Positions 46,867-57,699 of a DNA stretch of 64,000 nt are shown here, in pieces (position 1 is the first letter of the stretch; every line of letters starts with the position of its first letter). Made by a program: the position numbers and the translations under genes. Below the pieces are notes generated by a model. The model was given only the letters and a program-made list of their open reading frames with translations. It did no database searches and was not told the DNA's origin. Where the stretch lies: positions 156,575 to 220,574 of the forward strand of contig VUYV01000290.1 in assembly GCA_008711295.1 (NCBI GenBank). The letters are read 5' to 3'. This DNA is from Anarhynchus alexandrinus (taxonomy: Eukaryota; Chordata; Aves; Charadriiformes; Charadriidae).

Positions 46867-48950
46867 CCAGGCGGATACCTAAGTAATGCTGCACTCGGAG
46901 CCTCTGCTGTGACTGAGAATGGAGGAGCACTCACTTTTAAATCAGAAACAACCCAAACATTGTCTCAACATCCAGATTGAAACAGTCTCTCTGAGAATGG
47001 AAGCGCTTTAATTAAAGCAAAACCAACAAATTGTTTGCACAGATCTGCCCTGTATTTTTTCTGTTAGCAGCAGAAGTAGCATACTGCTTGGAGAACAGTT
47101 ACCCTGTAATCTTCCTCACTCTTTGAAAAAGGAAAAAAAAATAAACTATGTTTACAAATTTCTGAGAACCATGCTGGTGCTGATGCTCTTTGGGTGAGGG
47201 AAGAAGAGATGAGTTGCGTTTCTTTTCCACAAACTGAAGGAAGAGGAGGTACTCCTCCCATAAGCATAAAGACATGAAGTGGCATTCAGATTAGTGAGTT
47301 TCAACTTTAGCCAAATTCATCAGGTGGGCTCTCCCTTGTGAGCCAGATTGAAAGCACATCACATCCCACTGAAGAAGGTTCCCATGGGGAGCTTTTGGAA
47401 AGCTCTTAGTGGTGTACCCTAACTTTCTGCAAGAGTATGGGCAGTCCTGCAGGGAGCAAGGTGTTGACAGTGATGGGGGGGGTGGCAGGGTGCAGCCTTG
47501 TGGGCTTTGCATGCGCAGCGGTTCCGCCAAAGTGATCAAAATCAAGGCAATGCAAAAGGGATGAATTCGCTTCATCTCATCTCCCTTGAGCTTTCTGTAA
47601 AAAAAAAAAGAAAAATTACTTCTTAGCTCTACATACTAGTAGTACAGTGTGATGTGACTGGCACTCCAGCCCCAAGCGTGATTCTTGCTGAAACGTCACT
47701 TGAATCTTATTTCAAGGTAATGTAGATGTGTGTGTAATTAATTTCATTGTCCCCTCAGATTCTTTTTCATCTCTGCTTGTGTTTTGGGGTTTTTTTTCTG
47801 TTGTTTTACTCTTTGAAGTTATCCATGGACATAAAAATGAAATATTTTTGATCAGGTTACAAGTACATAAAAATGTCCAGTGTTATCTATCTCTGTAATC
47901 CATCTGTCACAGTTTCACACACAGCCATTAGTGGAGTTTCCAGGCACTGCAATATATAACATTTAAAAGAGATACTACAGCCAGAACAAACATTACTTGC
48001 CTATCCACCAAAAAAGGCTTGCGCTCAAGCTGAAGGAAGTTTTTTCCCCTCTGCTTGCAATAGCAGTGCTGAGCGGGGTGCAAGCACAGGTTCTGTGTAG
48101 CCCGCAGGACAGTGGCATGCCACAGAGGCTTACAAAGCAGGACATTAAGGACTGACTACGGTACCCAGAGTGAAGTTACTGGATTTCGATCTGTAATTAA
48201 GTTTTGAATTATAGACAATGGGGAAAAAAATGCACTCTTTCTGGGGTTTCTTTTTAGGCAGTTCTCTCACCTTAGAGAATTGGTGTAGATGTTTGAACTT
48301 TGGCACATATGTTATCCCCAACCACAGCCGTGCCTTTGGGTTTTCTGAGTAGTTAAAGTTATCAAGATATGAAATGTGAAACTTAAGAGCACAGCAGTAC
48401 CTAGTACTCTCCGTGTATCTAACAGTTTCATTTGCCTATATGAGGTCTTAAGCACGTGCCTCATAAATACCCCTCAGTATTTGTGTACAGCAGCAGAATT
48501 TGTTTTTAATTACTGATTTTCCAGCTTTCCAAAGTCATGGCTCACATTACATGGCGGTAAGTAAGGTGGGAACCATTCCTTCTGTCTCTTTGGGTATGCT
48601 TGCAACCCTCATGCATAAGCAGGCTGAGCACACGCCTTTCGTTAAGATACATGTTCGCATTGGATGCAACCTGTGAGGGGAAGTCCTGGAGCAGCTAGGG
48701 TCATGTATGTTTGTTGACTGTAAAATCAAAAGGTACCACTGGAACCATTTACGTGACTCAGAGTTCAGTTTTCATGGAGATGAGCTGTAGCGGTCACTCC
48801 CACTTTAATCTGGAGGTGAGTGATTTTTATAAGCAAATAAGCCGTACAAAGCAAGACAGCAGAAACAAAGAGGGACCACAGAGGTGAGCTTGTTGAGTCA
48901 GTACCAGTTAGTAACAGTTTGAAGCAGAGAAGTAGAATCATCAGAGATTC

Positions 48951-48972
48951 GGGGGTGGGGGGGTGGGGGGGG
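48951..48972 (+). repeat. G-run tract with quadruplex potential
   Basis: Three G-runs of five, seven and eight separated by single T residues. The longer runs can be split, so four or more G-triplets with one-base loops are available on the plus strand. Confidence 0.75.
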
Positions 48973-49399
48973 AAGCAGAAAACTACCATTGACTTGACAA
49001 GATCTACAAACCCTACGAGAAGAGGCAGCGAGGAGGAAGGCAGTGTATCAACAGGACTGAGGATCAGCCTGTTCTACGGAGAGAAAGAGGTTGACACATC
49101 TCTGCTTGATTGATAGCACCTTGGCCAGCAGAGACTCACAAGGTGACTGCCCCCTGGATACTGAGCATATGAATGCTTACCCTAATAATGTTAGTCCAGG
49201 CCCACTGCTGTGTGTGTTAGCAATAAATAAGACTATTTTTAAATATGTATAGTCCTGCTTTTGGGCCTCTATGCCAGTAAAAGATGCCCAAAACATCAAG
49301 GGTTATATTTAATGTGATCTGCTGTATTATGCAGACAGCAGTACTGGCCTCAATTAATTCCTCCTTGAATTAGAGTATATTTATTTGGAGGAAAAAAAA

Positions 49400-50200
49400 A
49401 ACCCAACAAAAAAACACCACCAAACCTGTATTCTCTGTTGATTGAAAAGTTTTCCAATGATGTATACTCTATTGTAGCCCTTGGGAAATAATTCCACTGT
49501 TTAATTAACCTGAATGTTAAAAATCTGCATGTCAGTTTTATTCTGAATTTGACTGGTTTCAAATTCCAGCCACAGAATGTTGTTATAGATCTGCTAACCT
49601 GAAAAGCCCACACATTATCAGGTTTCTGCTGCCTGTTTTGATGGTTATTAAATAAGTCTTTTGCCTTCTCCTTGACATGCTAACCATACTCTCACCTTCA
49701 GGTCTGTACCCTATTCATGTGCCCCGAGCCCATCATGCCCCTGAGTGAGTATTTTCTGAATGCTCATCAGTGCTTCGACACCCAGGAATAGACACAGCAC
49801 TGCACAGACCATGCCACTACCAAATGCATAGGAGACCCATCAATGGCAGGAGAAACAGTATTTCCTGCTAATATAACTGAGCACTGCAACGGCTGATGCA
49901 TCACCCTGAGATGCCACCTACCACACCTCTGGGCACTGACTGCTGGGGTAGTCTGTGCACCCCTCCAGTGGGAGAAATTCTCTGTGGGCAGCTATAGGCC
50001 TGATATCATCAGGCATGTCATTCATTTTTGCCCAACTGAGCAAGTGCTCCAGACTGGTGATCTGCGATCTTCACCACTCCCACTGACTCTTTTCGTCGGG
50101 GTAGACTTAGTCCATAATGCAGTTATGTTTCCATCCATATTGTTGATAAAAGTGTTTGATAGCAGAGAGGCAAAAATTGATGTGTAGGGGAGCTTGCCCA
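49400..50200 (-). mobile_element. Very old CR1-like LINE relic
   Basis: On the minus strand, 49400-49600 reads RLIKQWNYFPRATIEYTSLENF, which parallels the CR1-clade ORF2 C-terminus ([22 protein letters not shown]). The plus strand at 49530-49620 shows text like 'CAGTTTTATTCTGAATTTG' and 'TTCCAGCCACAGAATGTTG'. Near 49790 'AGACACAGCACTGCACAGACC' resembles the reversed 'LxYxVQxW' region. Near 50140 'TTGATAAAAGTGTTTGATAG' resembles the reversed palm/connection region. The order is colinear with a reversed CR1-clade element. The relic is much more decayed than the neighbouring CR1. Confidence 0.5.
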
Positions 50201-50234
50201 GGTCTCACCACCTTGACTGATGTCACTCTGCTTT

Positions 50235-50239
50235 AATTC
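50235..50239. repeat. Candidate target-site duplication AATTC (left)
   Basis: AATTC here and at 51176-51180 flank the CR1 copy exactly at the limits of CR1 similarity. Confidence 0.55.
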
Positions 50240-50323
50240 ATAGAATCATAGAATCATAGAATTAGTGAGGTTGGAAGGGACCTTTAAGATCATCAAGTCC
50301 AACCGTTAACCTACCCTGAAGAG

Positions 50324-50421
50324 AAAAGAAAAAAAAACACAAAAAACACCACACCACACCACAAAAAAAACCCAAAAAACCAACCAAAAAAAACCCCAAA
50401 ACAAACCACCACCCACCCACT
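50324..50421. repeat. A/C-rich tract in the CR1 3' UTR
   Basis: Runs of A separated by CC/CACC words for nearly 100 bases, between the ORF2 stop (50423-50425) and the conserved 3' end. In sense it is T/G-rich. The layer 3 CR1 of the same subfamily lacks such a tract at this position. Confidence 0.8.
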
Positions 50422-50422
50422 T

Positions 50423-51142
50423 CTAAACCATGTCCCTAAGCACCTCATCTACCCTTTTCTTAAACACCTCCAGGGATGGTGAATCCACCACCTCTCTGGG
50501 CAGCCTATTCCAATGTTTAATAACCCTTTCAGTGAAAAAATACTTCCTAATATCCAATCTAAACCTGCCCTGACATAACTTGAACCCGTTTCCTCTTGTC
50601 CTATCACTTGTCACCAGGGAGAAGAGGTCACCTCCCATCTCTCTAAAACCTCCTTTCAGGTAGTTGTAGAGGGTGATAAGGTCTCCCCTCAGCCTCCTCT
50701 TCTCCAGGCTAAACAACCCCAGATCCCTCCATTGTTCCTCATAAGGTTTGTCCTCCAGACCCCTCACCAGCTTAGTAGCCCTTCTCTGGACACGCTCCAA
50801 CACCTCAATGTCCTTCTTGTAGTGAGGTGCCCAAAACTGAACACAGTACTCGAGGTGAGGCCTCACCAGTGCCGAGTACAGGGGGATGATCACTTCCCTA
50901 GTCCGGCTCACCACACTATTCCTGATGCAGGCCAGGATGGTGTTGGCCTTCTTGGCCACCTGGGCACACTGCTGGCTCATACTCAGCCGGTTGTCCACCA
51001 ACACCCCCAGGTCCTTTTCTGCCAGGCAGCTTTCGAGCCACTCTGCCCCCAGTCTGTAGCGCTGCATGGGGTTGTTGTGACCCAAGTGCAGGACCCGACA
51101 CTTGGCCTTGTTGAACCTCATACCATTGGCCTCACAGCCCAT
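50423..51142 (-). pseudogene. CR1 ORF2 C-terminal fragment, 239 codons open
   Basis: This covers the region downstream of the RT palm: [20 protein letters not shown], then [20 protein letters not shown], then [20 protein letters not shown], then [16 protein letters not shown], then a C-terminus with [20 protein letters not shown] and VLRDMV before the stop. It has no endonuclease and no catalytic palm, so it cannot act as an enzyme. The frame is uninterrupted. Just upstream (about 51137-51143) two extra bases shift it relative to the preceding [10 protein letters not shown] text, and the methionine at the frame start arises from that shift. It has no promoter of its own that I can see. The open frame reflects young age and not selection. 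Confidence 0.85.
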
Positions 51143-51175
51143 CTGTCCAGCCTGTCCAGATCCCTCTGCAGAGCC

Positions 51176-51180
51176 AATTC
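51176..51180. repeat. Candidate target-site duplication AATTC (right)
   Basis: Matches 50235-50239 and follows the last recognisable CR1 base. Confidence 0.55.
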
Positions 51181-51829
51181 TTCTGAACTGACTCCTGTAG
51201 TAGGCAGTGCTCTGCTTACCTGGTTTTTATACAGCATGGAGAGGTACGTCTCTTAACACCTGTTGAAGCAAACATGGAGCCATGACAGGATAGTCCAGTC
51301 AATGCAATACACCGCATTGTAAGCCAGCTGAAGTCCTGCCCACCTCCCACACCAGACCAACATGCTGTTATTGGATCTGCTTCTTCTCACCTCTTTAATG
51401 CTGTTGCTCTAACCGTTAGATTGAAACTGGGCCAAGAACTGACCCTTGGAGACTGGCACTCATAACTCATCACCTAAGTGACTCCTGCTGCTCTTACGTT
51501 TGCTGGTGCCAACAGACTGACTTCAAGGTTGCCGGCTTATGTTCACGGGGCAAACGGCGACTTAAAGTTTAATGTTTCCTGACTTCCCACTGCTTGTTCT
51601 TGCAATATCTATGTTGCTAAAACATCTCTACTAAAACCAGAATGATATACAAATGTGAAAATCATTCCTATAAACCAGCAAGCAGTATAGCGTACAATGA
51701 AGGAAAGTGCAGGGGATTAAATGTGTATCATAGAGGGAATACATTGTATTAACTAAATAAAAACATACATTTTTCTTGGGTTTTGTCTTTTGGAATGAGA
51801 ATGAACGGGACGAATCAACAGAACAGGGA

Positions 51830-51886
51830 TACCCTGGTGAAACTTCACTGAAGTCAGTAGAGTTACACCAGGGATACATTTGGCTG
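51830..51886 (+). repeat. Ancient amniote dispersed-repeat relic
   Basis: 'CACTGAAGTCAGTAGAGTTAC' minus its last base, followed by 'ACCAGGGATACATTTGGCTG', corresponds closely to the old amniote repeat text 'attgaagtcaatggagttacaccagggatgaatttggccc'. Confidence 0.48.
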
Positions 51887-52395
51887 ATTCTTTTGCTAAC
51901 GGCTGTATGAAAGCCTTAATATAGAGTTTCTGCATGTGTGAAGTCTATGCCAAGACAAACGCAACGTGCTAAATGGAACCTCTTGATTTATTTAAATAAA
52001 AAATATGTTACAAAAAAACAGTGGATAATTGGAGTGGAATGGATCCAGACTGGAATCGTCTGTCTCATGTCTCCAGAGTGTCTCAGGGAGGAGCAGTAAG
52101 GAATATCTTACTTGTATACCTAAGCAATGTACGATATGCAGATAGCAGATAATTTCTTGAAACTGCTAAGATCCACCGAGGGACTCAGAGCTCTTTAGAA
52201 GACAAAGGTTGTAATCAGATGTAAAACAGCACTTTTGGCTGAAGCTAATATGGACTAAGAGATTACCAAACACAGCTTGTTCTCAGCTGTTCGTCCATTA
52301 CCTTCCTTATAGGAATTTGCTTCCTTCTCCCCTTCCAGTTCAGATCTGCCAATATCATTGTCACTCCCCGCCTGGACAAAATGGTCTAAGTATTA

Positions 52396-52396
52396 N
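52396..52396. other. Ambiguous base (N)
   Basis: A single N before an A-run. Confidence 0.9.
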
Positions 52397-53518
52397 AAAA
52401 ATGTTGAGGCTAAACAAGCTTGTTTTGCCTTAACTGGGTTGGAGTATAAGCCTGGAGATGTGCTATGGACACGGTAGCCAACCAGTCATGCCTGGTGCTG
52501 GGCTAGACGAGGCAATATCTTGGTGTGGACCAGCAGCAGCCTAAACAGCATCTCTGAGCACAGTCTGACTTCAGTGTTTCAACATCATGGGCTTTCTCCT
52601 TACAACCCCTAATTGCCTGCTAACTGTGGAGGTACCCAGAGCCCTCCAATGGCCATCTTTCTGCTTGTGCTGACCTGCAAAACCATTTAAGCCACGTAAC
52701 TGTTGAGTTGCTCAGAGACCTACCTCACATCAAAGGTCTGGTGGGTTTCTCAAGCTCTGGGTTTCCCCTGCCTTTAATACCTGCTATGCCCAACCAAACA
52801 GGCGCTCCCACAGCATACCCAACTTGCACTTGAGGGGTAGTGCTGGGAGGAGGGAAGGGAAAAAGTGACTGTGTATCCAATAACTTCAGTATGAGAGAAC
52901 CCAATTTTGAAGGAACGCCAGAAGGAAATCTAGTGCTCCTGTGTGCACTGTTGGAAATGGTGCAAAGAAGCTTCCTCAAGACATGAAGCTATTCTACTTA
53001 GCATGAAATAATTATGCAAATGCCTCTAGGAAGAGGTCAGGGAAATTGTAAAATCTAATGCCCATATTAGCAGTGCATCAGGTATATCGAGTGTCTACAG
53101 CTCCCATGAAGGAGCATAATGGAATAAAAATCCTCAGCAAAGTTCTCAGCCAAGATGGGTCACTGTTAGGAATGATAAGGCAACTTTGTGTCTACATATG
53201 CACTCACAGCCAGTGGCAGACTATTTCAATTTTAAGGGACTGTCTGTGATAAGAAACAACTAGCAAGAGGAGAGTGAGAAAGTGGAGAGAAGCTAAAGCG
53301 GTCCTGGAAATTCCATCAAATCCCTGGATAGACGTTGTCTCACATGTTGAGAAGTGTGATGCTGCAGCACTGGAGGAGTCATCTTGGTTACATGAGTATT
53401 GCAGTATTGCTGTTTGGTGAAAGTACCTGTTAGAAGAGCAAGATGGAGTGACAGTGCTTGCATAAATGTATTGGGATGGAAAAATACTAAAATATGGTCC
53501 ACAAAAAGAATTAAAGGT

Positions 53519-53615
53519 GAGATTTTCAAAACTAGTTTTAGAAAGTTGACACTCAATTTTCCCTCATTTCTAGTGGGAAAAGGGTATCCAAACTGGACAC
53601 CTTTGAAAATGCCTC
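53519..53615 (+). repeat. Ancient amniote dispersed-repeat relic
   Basis: 'GAGATTTTCAAAACTAG' at one end and 'GGACACCTTTGAAAATGCC' at the other flank a diverged middle. This matches the old amniote arrangement 'gattttcaaaa...ggcacctttgaaaatccc'. Confidence 0.42.
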
Positions 53616-53920
53616 CTTTTTTCAAATGGATGTAAATTAATTTTAATTGGTTTATACTCTTCAGCTGTTTAAGCACTTTAGAAAATGTCACCATGAGTCA
53701 ACAAAGATGTGCTAATCGATTACATCAGTGAGTTTAGCCTCCCAGTATTAAATTAATTCCTCAGGGTTTATTATATGGCTTCTAAAAGAAGTTGTGTCCT
53801 ATTAGACTGGGTTATCTGAAAAATAGTAGTAACCTTAGTGCTTTGGGGCAGTGTAAATAGTCTGACCTTGACATCCTGAATTTTGAATACTGACATATGA
53901 AATCATAATGTTCTTTCACA

Positions 53921-53990
53921 GCCTGATCCAGTGTCCACAGAAGTCAGACAGAAAATTTCTAATGACTCCAACAGGTCTTGACTCAGGCTT
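53921..53990. repeat. Ancient amniote dispersed-repeat relic, palindromic type
   Basis: It begins GCCTGATCCAGTGTCCACAG and ends near TTGACTCAGGCTT, with degenerate 'aagtca' and 'tgactcc' cores between. This fits the partly palindromic old repeat that reads 'gcctgatccaaagcccattgaagtca ... tgacttcaatgggctttggatcaggc'. Confidence 0.45.
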
Positions 53991-56283
53991 TTAATATGGC
54001 TTTTTCCACCCTATTTAATGTCTGACCTCATACAGCTTTGTTCCTGTAACAAAACTCCAAGGGAATCTCATTCTGTCCAGTACCCAACTTCTGCCTAATT
54101 TCTTAGAAATAGCAAGGTCGTTTGCTAGCAGTGTTGAACTCAGAACAAAGCCTAAAGGCTGGTGAGTACGTAGCTTCTTTGAACAGATACGCATTCAGAC
54201 AATAAGGTTTTATAGCGTATAGGATTCGTTGCTTTTTGGCTAATACTAAGCAACTCTGGTGAGAGGGTGAGAGCACTCAGTTCCAGTTAGAGTTTGTGAG
54301 ACAGAACAGTTACGCACATCTTAAAACACCAAATAAGCATGGAGCAGAATGAGGCCTGTGATCACTTCTGATGTTGGGAGCCTGTCCTGCAATGAAACTC
54401 ATCTTCTGGAGGGGACAACATGGCAGTCCAGCAGTTAATGAGCTGGACTGGGCCCTTGGAGCTGTGTTCTTTACTCCTGGCCTACAAACCACATTGTATG
54501 AATTAGTACAACTCTGCTAGCCTGAATTCCCCTCTGTTTAAAGGAAGAGAATGATAATTTTTTTTTTACAAAACTCTTTGGTAGGTGCTTACTTTGTTTG
54601 ATTAGGACCAGCTTGCTTATTATTACTCAGACAGCAAGAAAATTCAAAGAGCTGAGAATTTTTTAGACGGTGCCATTAATTTTTTTATGGCATGTTTTGC
54701 ACTGGTAGTGTAACAAACTGAAAAACCACAGCTCTCTTTGAACCTCACTTTCTTCCTGCACACAGAGTTTTTCGATTTCACAGCGCACCACTGATTCCGG
54801 AGGGGGGGCAGAGGGGAGAAGAGAAGTGATGATTTTGGCAGCGACACCGTTATGATTTGCTAAAATAGCAGCTTGGCAAATCTGGTTTCTCAAATATCTC
54901 ATGTTTTGTCAATTACTGACAGCTTTGTTTTTAACTGAACGTGAAACAATGTGGAGAAATGGGCAAGCGTGGCCCCTGACTCACCACTGCCCGGCTGAGC
55001 TCGGCAGGTGGGAGCAAGCCGTCTCCAAGAAGGGGCCCAAGCTGCAATCGCTGCCCCAGCTCACAAGGCTCAGCAGATACATGCAAGGGGAGAGGTCCTG
55101 GGACCCAGCTATGGGATGCCCAAAAGGGGCTCTTTTCCACCCTGGGCTTGCCGGGCCAGTAGGAGGTTGGAAATCTTGCCAAAACGAAATGTGAAGCAGG
55201 GTGCTCAGCCCCCAGGGTTTCCTGGCGAGGTATCCCTTCCCCCAGCCATGGTTTGATACCGGTAAAGATGAGGCATGCGATGGCTTGGGGGAACTGTTGG
55301 CCTCAGTTCTGTCCCATGTGGAGAATCTGGGGGATCTGGCCACTCTAGACCACCAGGGACTGGAAGAATCCCCTCAGGGGCCAGTGTGTTTACCAGGGAA
55401 TACATCTTCAGAGGTAGGTGGAGCCAGGAGACCTTACCCATGTTTACTTCAGACTAGGGACCACATCTCATGAAAAGTAGCAAAGTGTGAGATGGATGTA
55501 TGAAGTAAGTTTGGGCAAAGTGGGCCAGAGTAGATACACTTGCAGTTCCATCTGTCAGCATTTCCTGGCCACCTGCAAGTTCACATGGAGCAGTATCTCC
55601 ACATACTTTGAGTGATGCTCAGTCTCACTGGGTCGACCAACACATGGGGCATGCACAAAGCATGGCCTCATTGGGCAAGATTGAGAGCTGCACTTTGGGC
55701 TGAGACCTCCTAGGCAGAAACATGGGAGCTTTGTATGAGCAGGGACCTGTTCTGCAGCTCCTGCCCTCCCTGCTCCTCTCCCAGTGAGCGTGATAGGAGC
55801 CTGGTACCAGAACATGGGGAAATTCAAAGACATAGGAAAGTGGAAAATTCAAAGCTAATGAAAGACAAATGATTTCTTACGCCTGCATGCATGTAACTAA
55901 TGTAGCCACTCCAGGAGATCTCAGGGGCCAAGAACATAGCAGATTTTTTTTAAAGGACCTGATACCTAACGAGATAACAAAAATATCCAGCCAAGTTAAC
56001 AAAGTTGACAAAAGCTAAAGAAACTCTTCAACTTCAAGGTTTATACCCATTCCTAATGAGTGGAGGCTAGGATTAAAATATTCCTGGGAGCCAGGGTTCC
56101 TAAGGATGCTTGTGTGGTGACAAGATACTGGACTAGCAATACTGCTGGCCATGTAAAGCTGTTTGTGTATAACTGTGCTCCGAATGATCCCATGGCAACT
56201 TATTTTTCGACCTATGTTTATTGTATTGGGTAAATGTCACGTTCACTTCTTGTCTTTTTATTAGCATAGCTCACCAGGCACTC

Positions 56284-56300
56284 TGTGTGTGTGTGTTTGT
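56284..56300. repeat. Short (TG)n tract
   Basis: About seven TG units followed by a short TTTGTATATG tail. Confidence 0.7.
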
Positions 56301-57049
56301 ATATGCACAACACATAGACATAATTACACATAAGTCCTTTGGTGTCACTTTTCCCAGAGCAGTGTAACACTTTGCATATGAAATGAATTTTTATAGAAAT
56401 AATGCTACAGAGATAATTTTTTCCAACCATTTTTTCCTTTTTACTAATACATAAGAGAAATGGAAATAGTGAGTCAGAATATATCTGTAATCACATGGCA
56501 TGAAGAGAAATTCAATTTCAGAAATGCTGAGCTTTGTGTCTCAGTGCAGGAGGAAGTCTGCAAACTTGGGCTGCACAACACACATCACAGATCTGGCATT
56601 TATGACTGATACGCTGTTTTGAGAAGCAGCAGCATCTCAGCCCTGATTAGTCAAAGATATTTTGCAACTGTCCTCTCACTGAAGTTAACTGGAGCTAAGG
56701 AAGTGTTCTGGGAAATCCAGCCTGTACAGTGAAAGCAGAGCGCTGGGAATACAGGCTGCTAACTTTGGCTCTTCCACAAACTCATTGCTTGACCTTCAGC
56801 ACACCAGAAGAAGGACAGGAGTCCGAGAGTGATTTCGGGCTGCTTTTCAGTCATTGGGATGTCCCTCTTCAGCTAGCACTTGTTTGTCTTGCTGTGCATC
56901 AGGATCTCATTTCCTCAACACAAAACAAAAAATCCCCTATAAAGGGATCCTGAGTGATGAAGTCCAAGCCCCAGTCCCAGAAAACCTTGCCGACAGGTTT
57001 CTCCTTTCTTACACAATGCAGAGGAGGAAGTATTACGCTGTGAACTGAG

Positions 57050-57345
57050 ATGTTGCTGGATGAAGCACGGCATAATGTTTCTGCTTGGAGTCATCCCCCC
57101 TCCCCGACCTCCCCATCCCACACACTCCCTCCTGCCCCCCTGCCGCTACGTAGGGAAGAAAGACAGCGCTCCTGCCCCACAGGGGGAGAAACCTCCTGGT
57201 CCCACTGCCCAGGGCTCCTCCAGGCTGCTGCCGCACACCCGTCTCTGTGCCCCCAGCTGCTCCCCCAGCACCCCGGGCACGGGCGCTGGCCACGCTTCCC
57301 TCTGGCAGGGGTCGTTGCCTTGACCTCTAAACAATGGAACTGTAT
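57050..57345. other. GC-rich block, function unknown
   Basis: C-rich sequence with scattered CpGs (roughly a dozen in 280 bases by eye) between AT-rich flanks. Open frames occur on both strands only because stop codons are rare at this composition. It could be a small CpG-island-like element, but CpG density is modest and no TATA, initiator or exon is visible. Confidence 0.4.
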
Positions 57346-57699
57346 TTAAAGAACGAAGGGATAAAAAAAAAAAAAAGGGAACGAAACCGAGCGATGGCTG
57401 GGACTAAAGCAAAGAAAAAAAAATTACAGGAGTGCAAAGTACAAAGGGGGTTAAAAAAGGAAAGAGAGAAAAAGAGACAGGGGACTTGAATAGCACTGAA
57501 TATTTGAAATTCTTTTGTTTGAGAGGGTTTTTTTCAGAAAGCCGCTTGGAAATGTGGAGGGTTTGTTTTTTTTTTTCATATAGGTGTTGTGTATATGTTT
57601 TTCCAATTAGAAGAATCTCCTTTATATATTTAGCACTATTTAGAAGGGACTGGGAAGATAAGGCTGCTGAGGAATGCTTCAGGCTAAAGCTAGGTTCTC
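57346..57699. other. AT/purine-rich DNA, no gene seen
   Basis: Contains A-runs at about 57362-57376 and 57414-57423 and T-runs near 57566. The 109-codon plus frame at 57432-57761 shows no motif. Confidence 0.5.

Larger units (their letters stand above)
45101..49399. other. Unique non-coding DNA, no gene seen
   Basis: The 107-codon plus frame at 45266-45589 starts with a hydrophobic stretch but shows no family motif, and a minus frame covers part of the same span. A CA/TA simple tract lies near 46843-46866, and G-runs occur near 47474 and 48951. No recent transposon was recognised. Confidence 0.55.
50240..51175 (-). mobile_element. Young 5'-truncated CR1 copy
   Basis: The sense strand is minus. 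At the left are reversed 3' terminal octamers (CATAGAATCATAGAATCATA) and the 3' UTR block GGTTGGAAGGGACC, then a long A/C-rich tract (T/G-rich in sense, 50324-50421), then ORF2 C-terminus. It is truncated upstream within the segment [17 protein letters not shown] at both limits is a candidate target-site duplication. It belongs to the same subfamily as layer 3 of the nest ([11 protein letters not shown]), but its ORF2 part is far better preserved. Confidence 0.9.
51181..57049. other. Unique non-coding DNA with old repeat relics, no gene seen
   Basis: No exon was recognised. A short CR1-like word (ACTGGGCCAAGAACTGACCC near 51427) may be another old LINE piece. Old dispersed-repeat relics at 51830-51886, 53519-53615 and 53921-53990 are listed separately. 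A GC-rich patch at 54960-55450 carries overlapping open frames in both strands with no family motif, so I do not call it coding. A TG run lies near 56285. Confidence 0.5.

Noticed and set aside
54901..55473. Overlapping open frames in GC-rich DNA on both strands
   Set aside because: Composition explains the lack of stops. None of the predicted peptides resembles a known family. A single unknown exon cannot be excluded.
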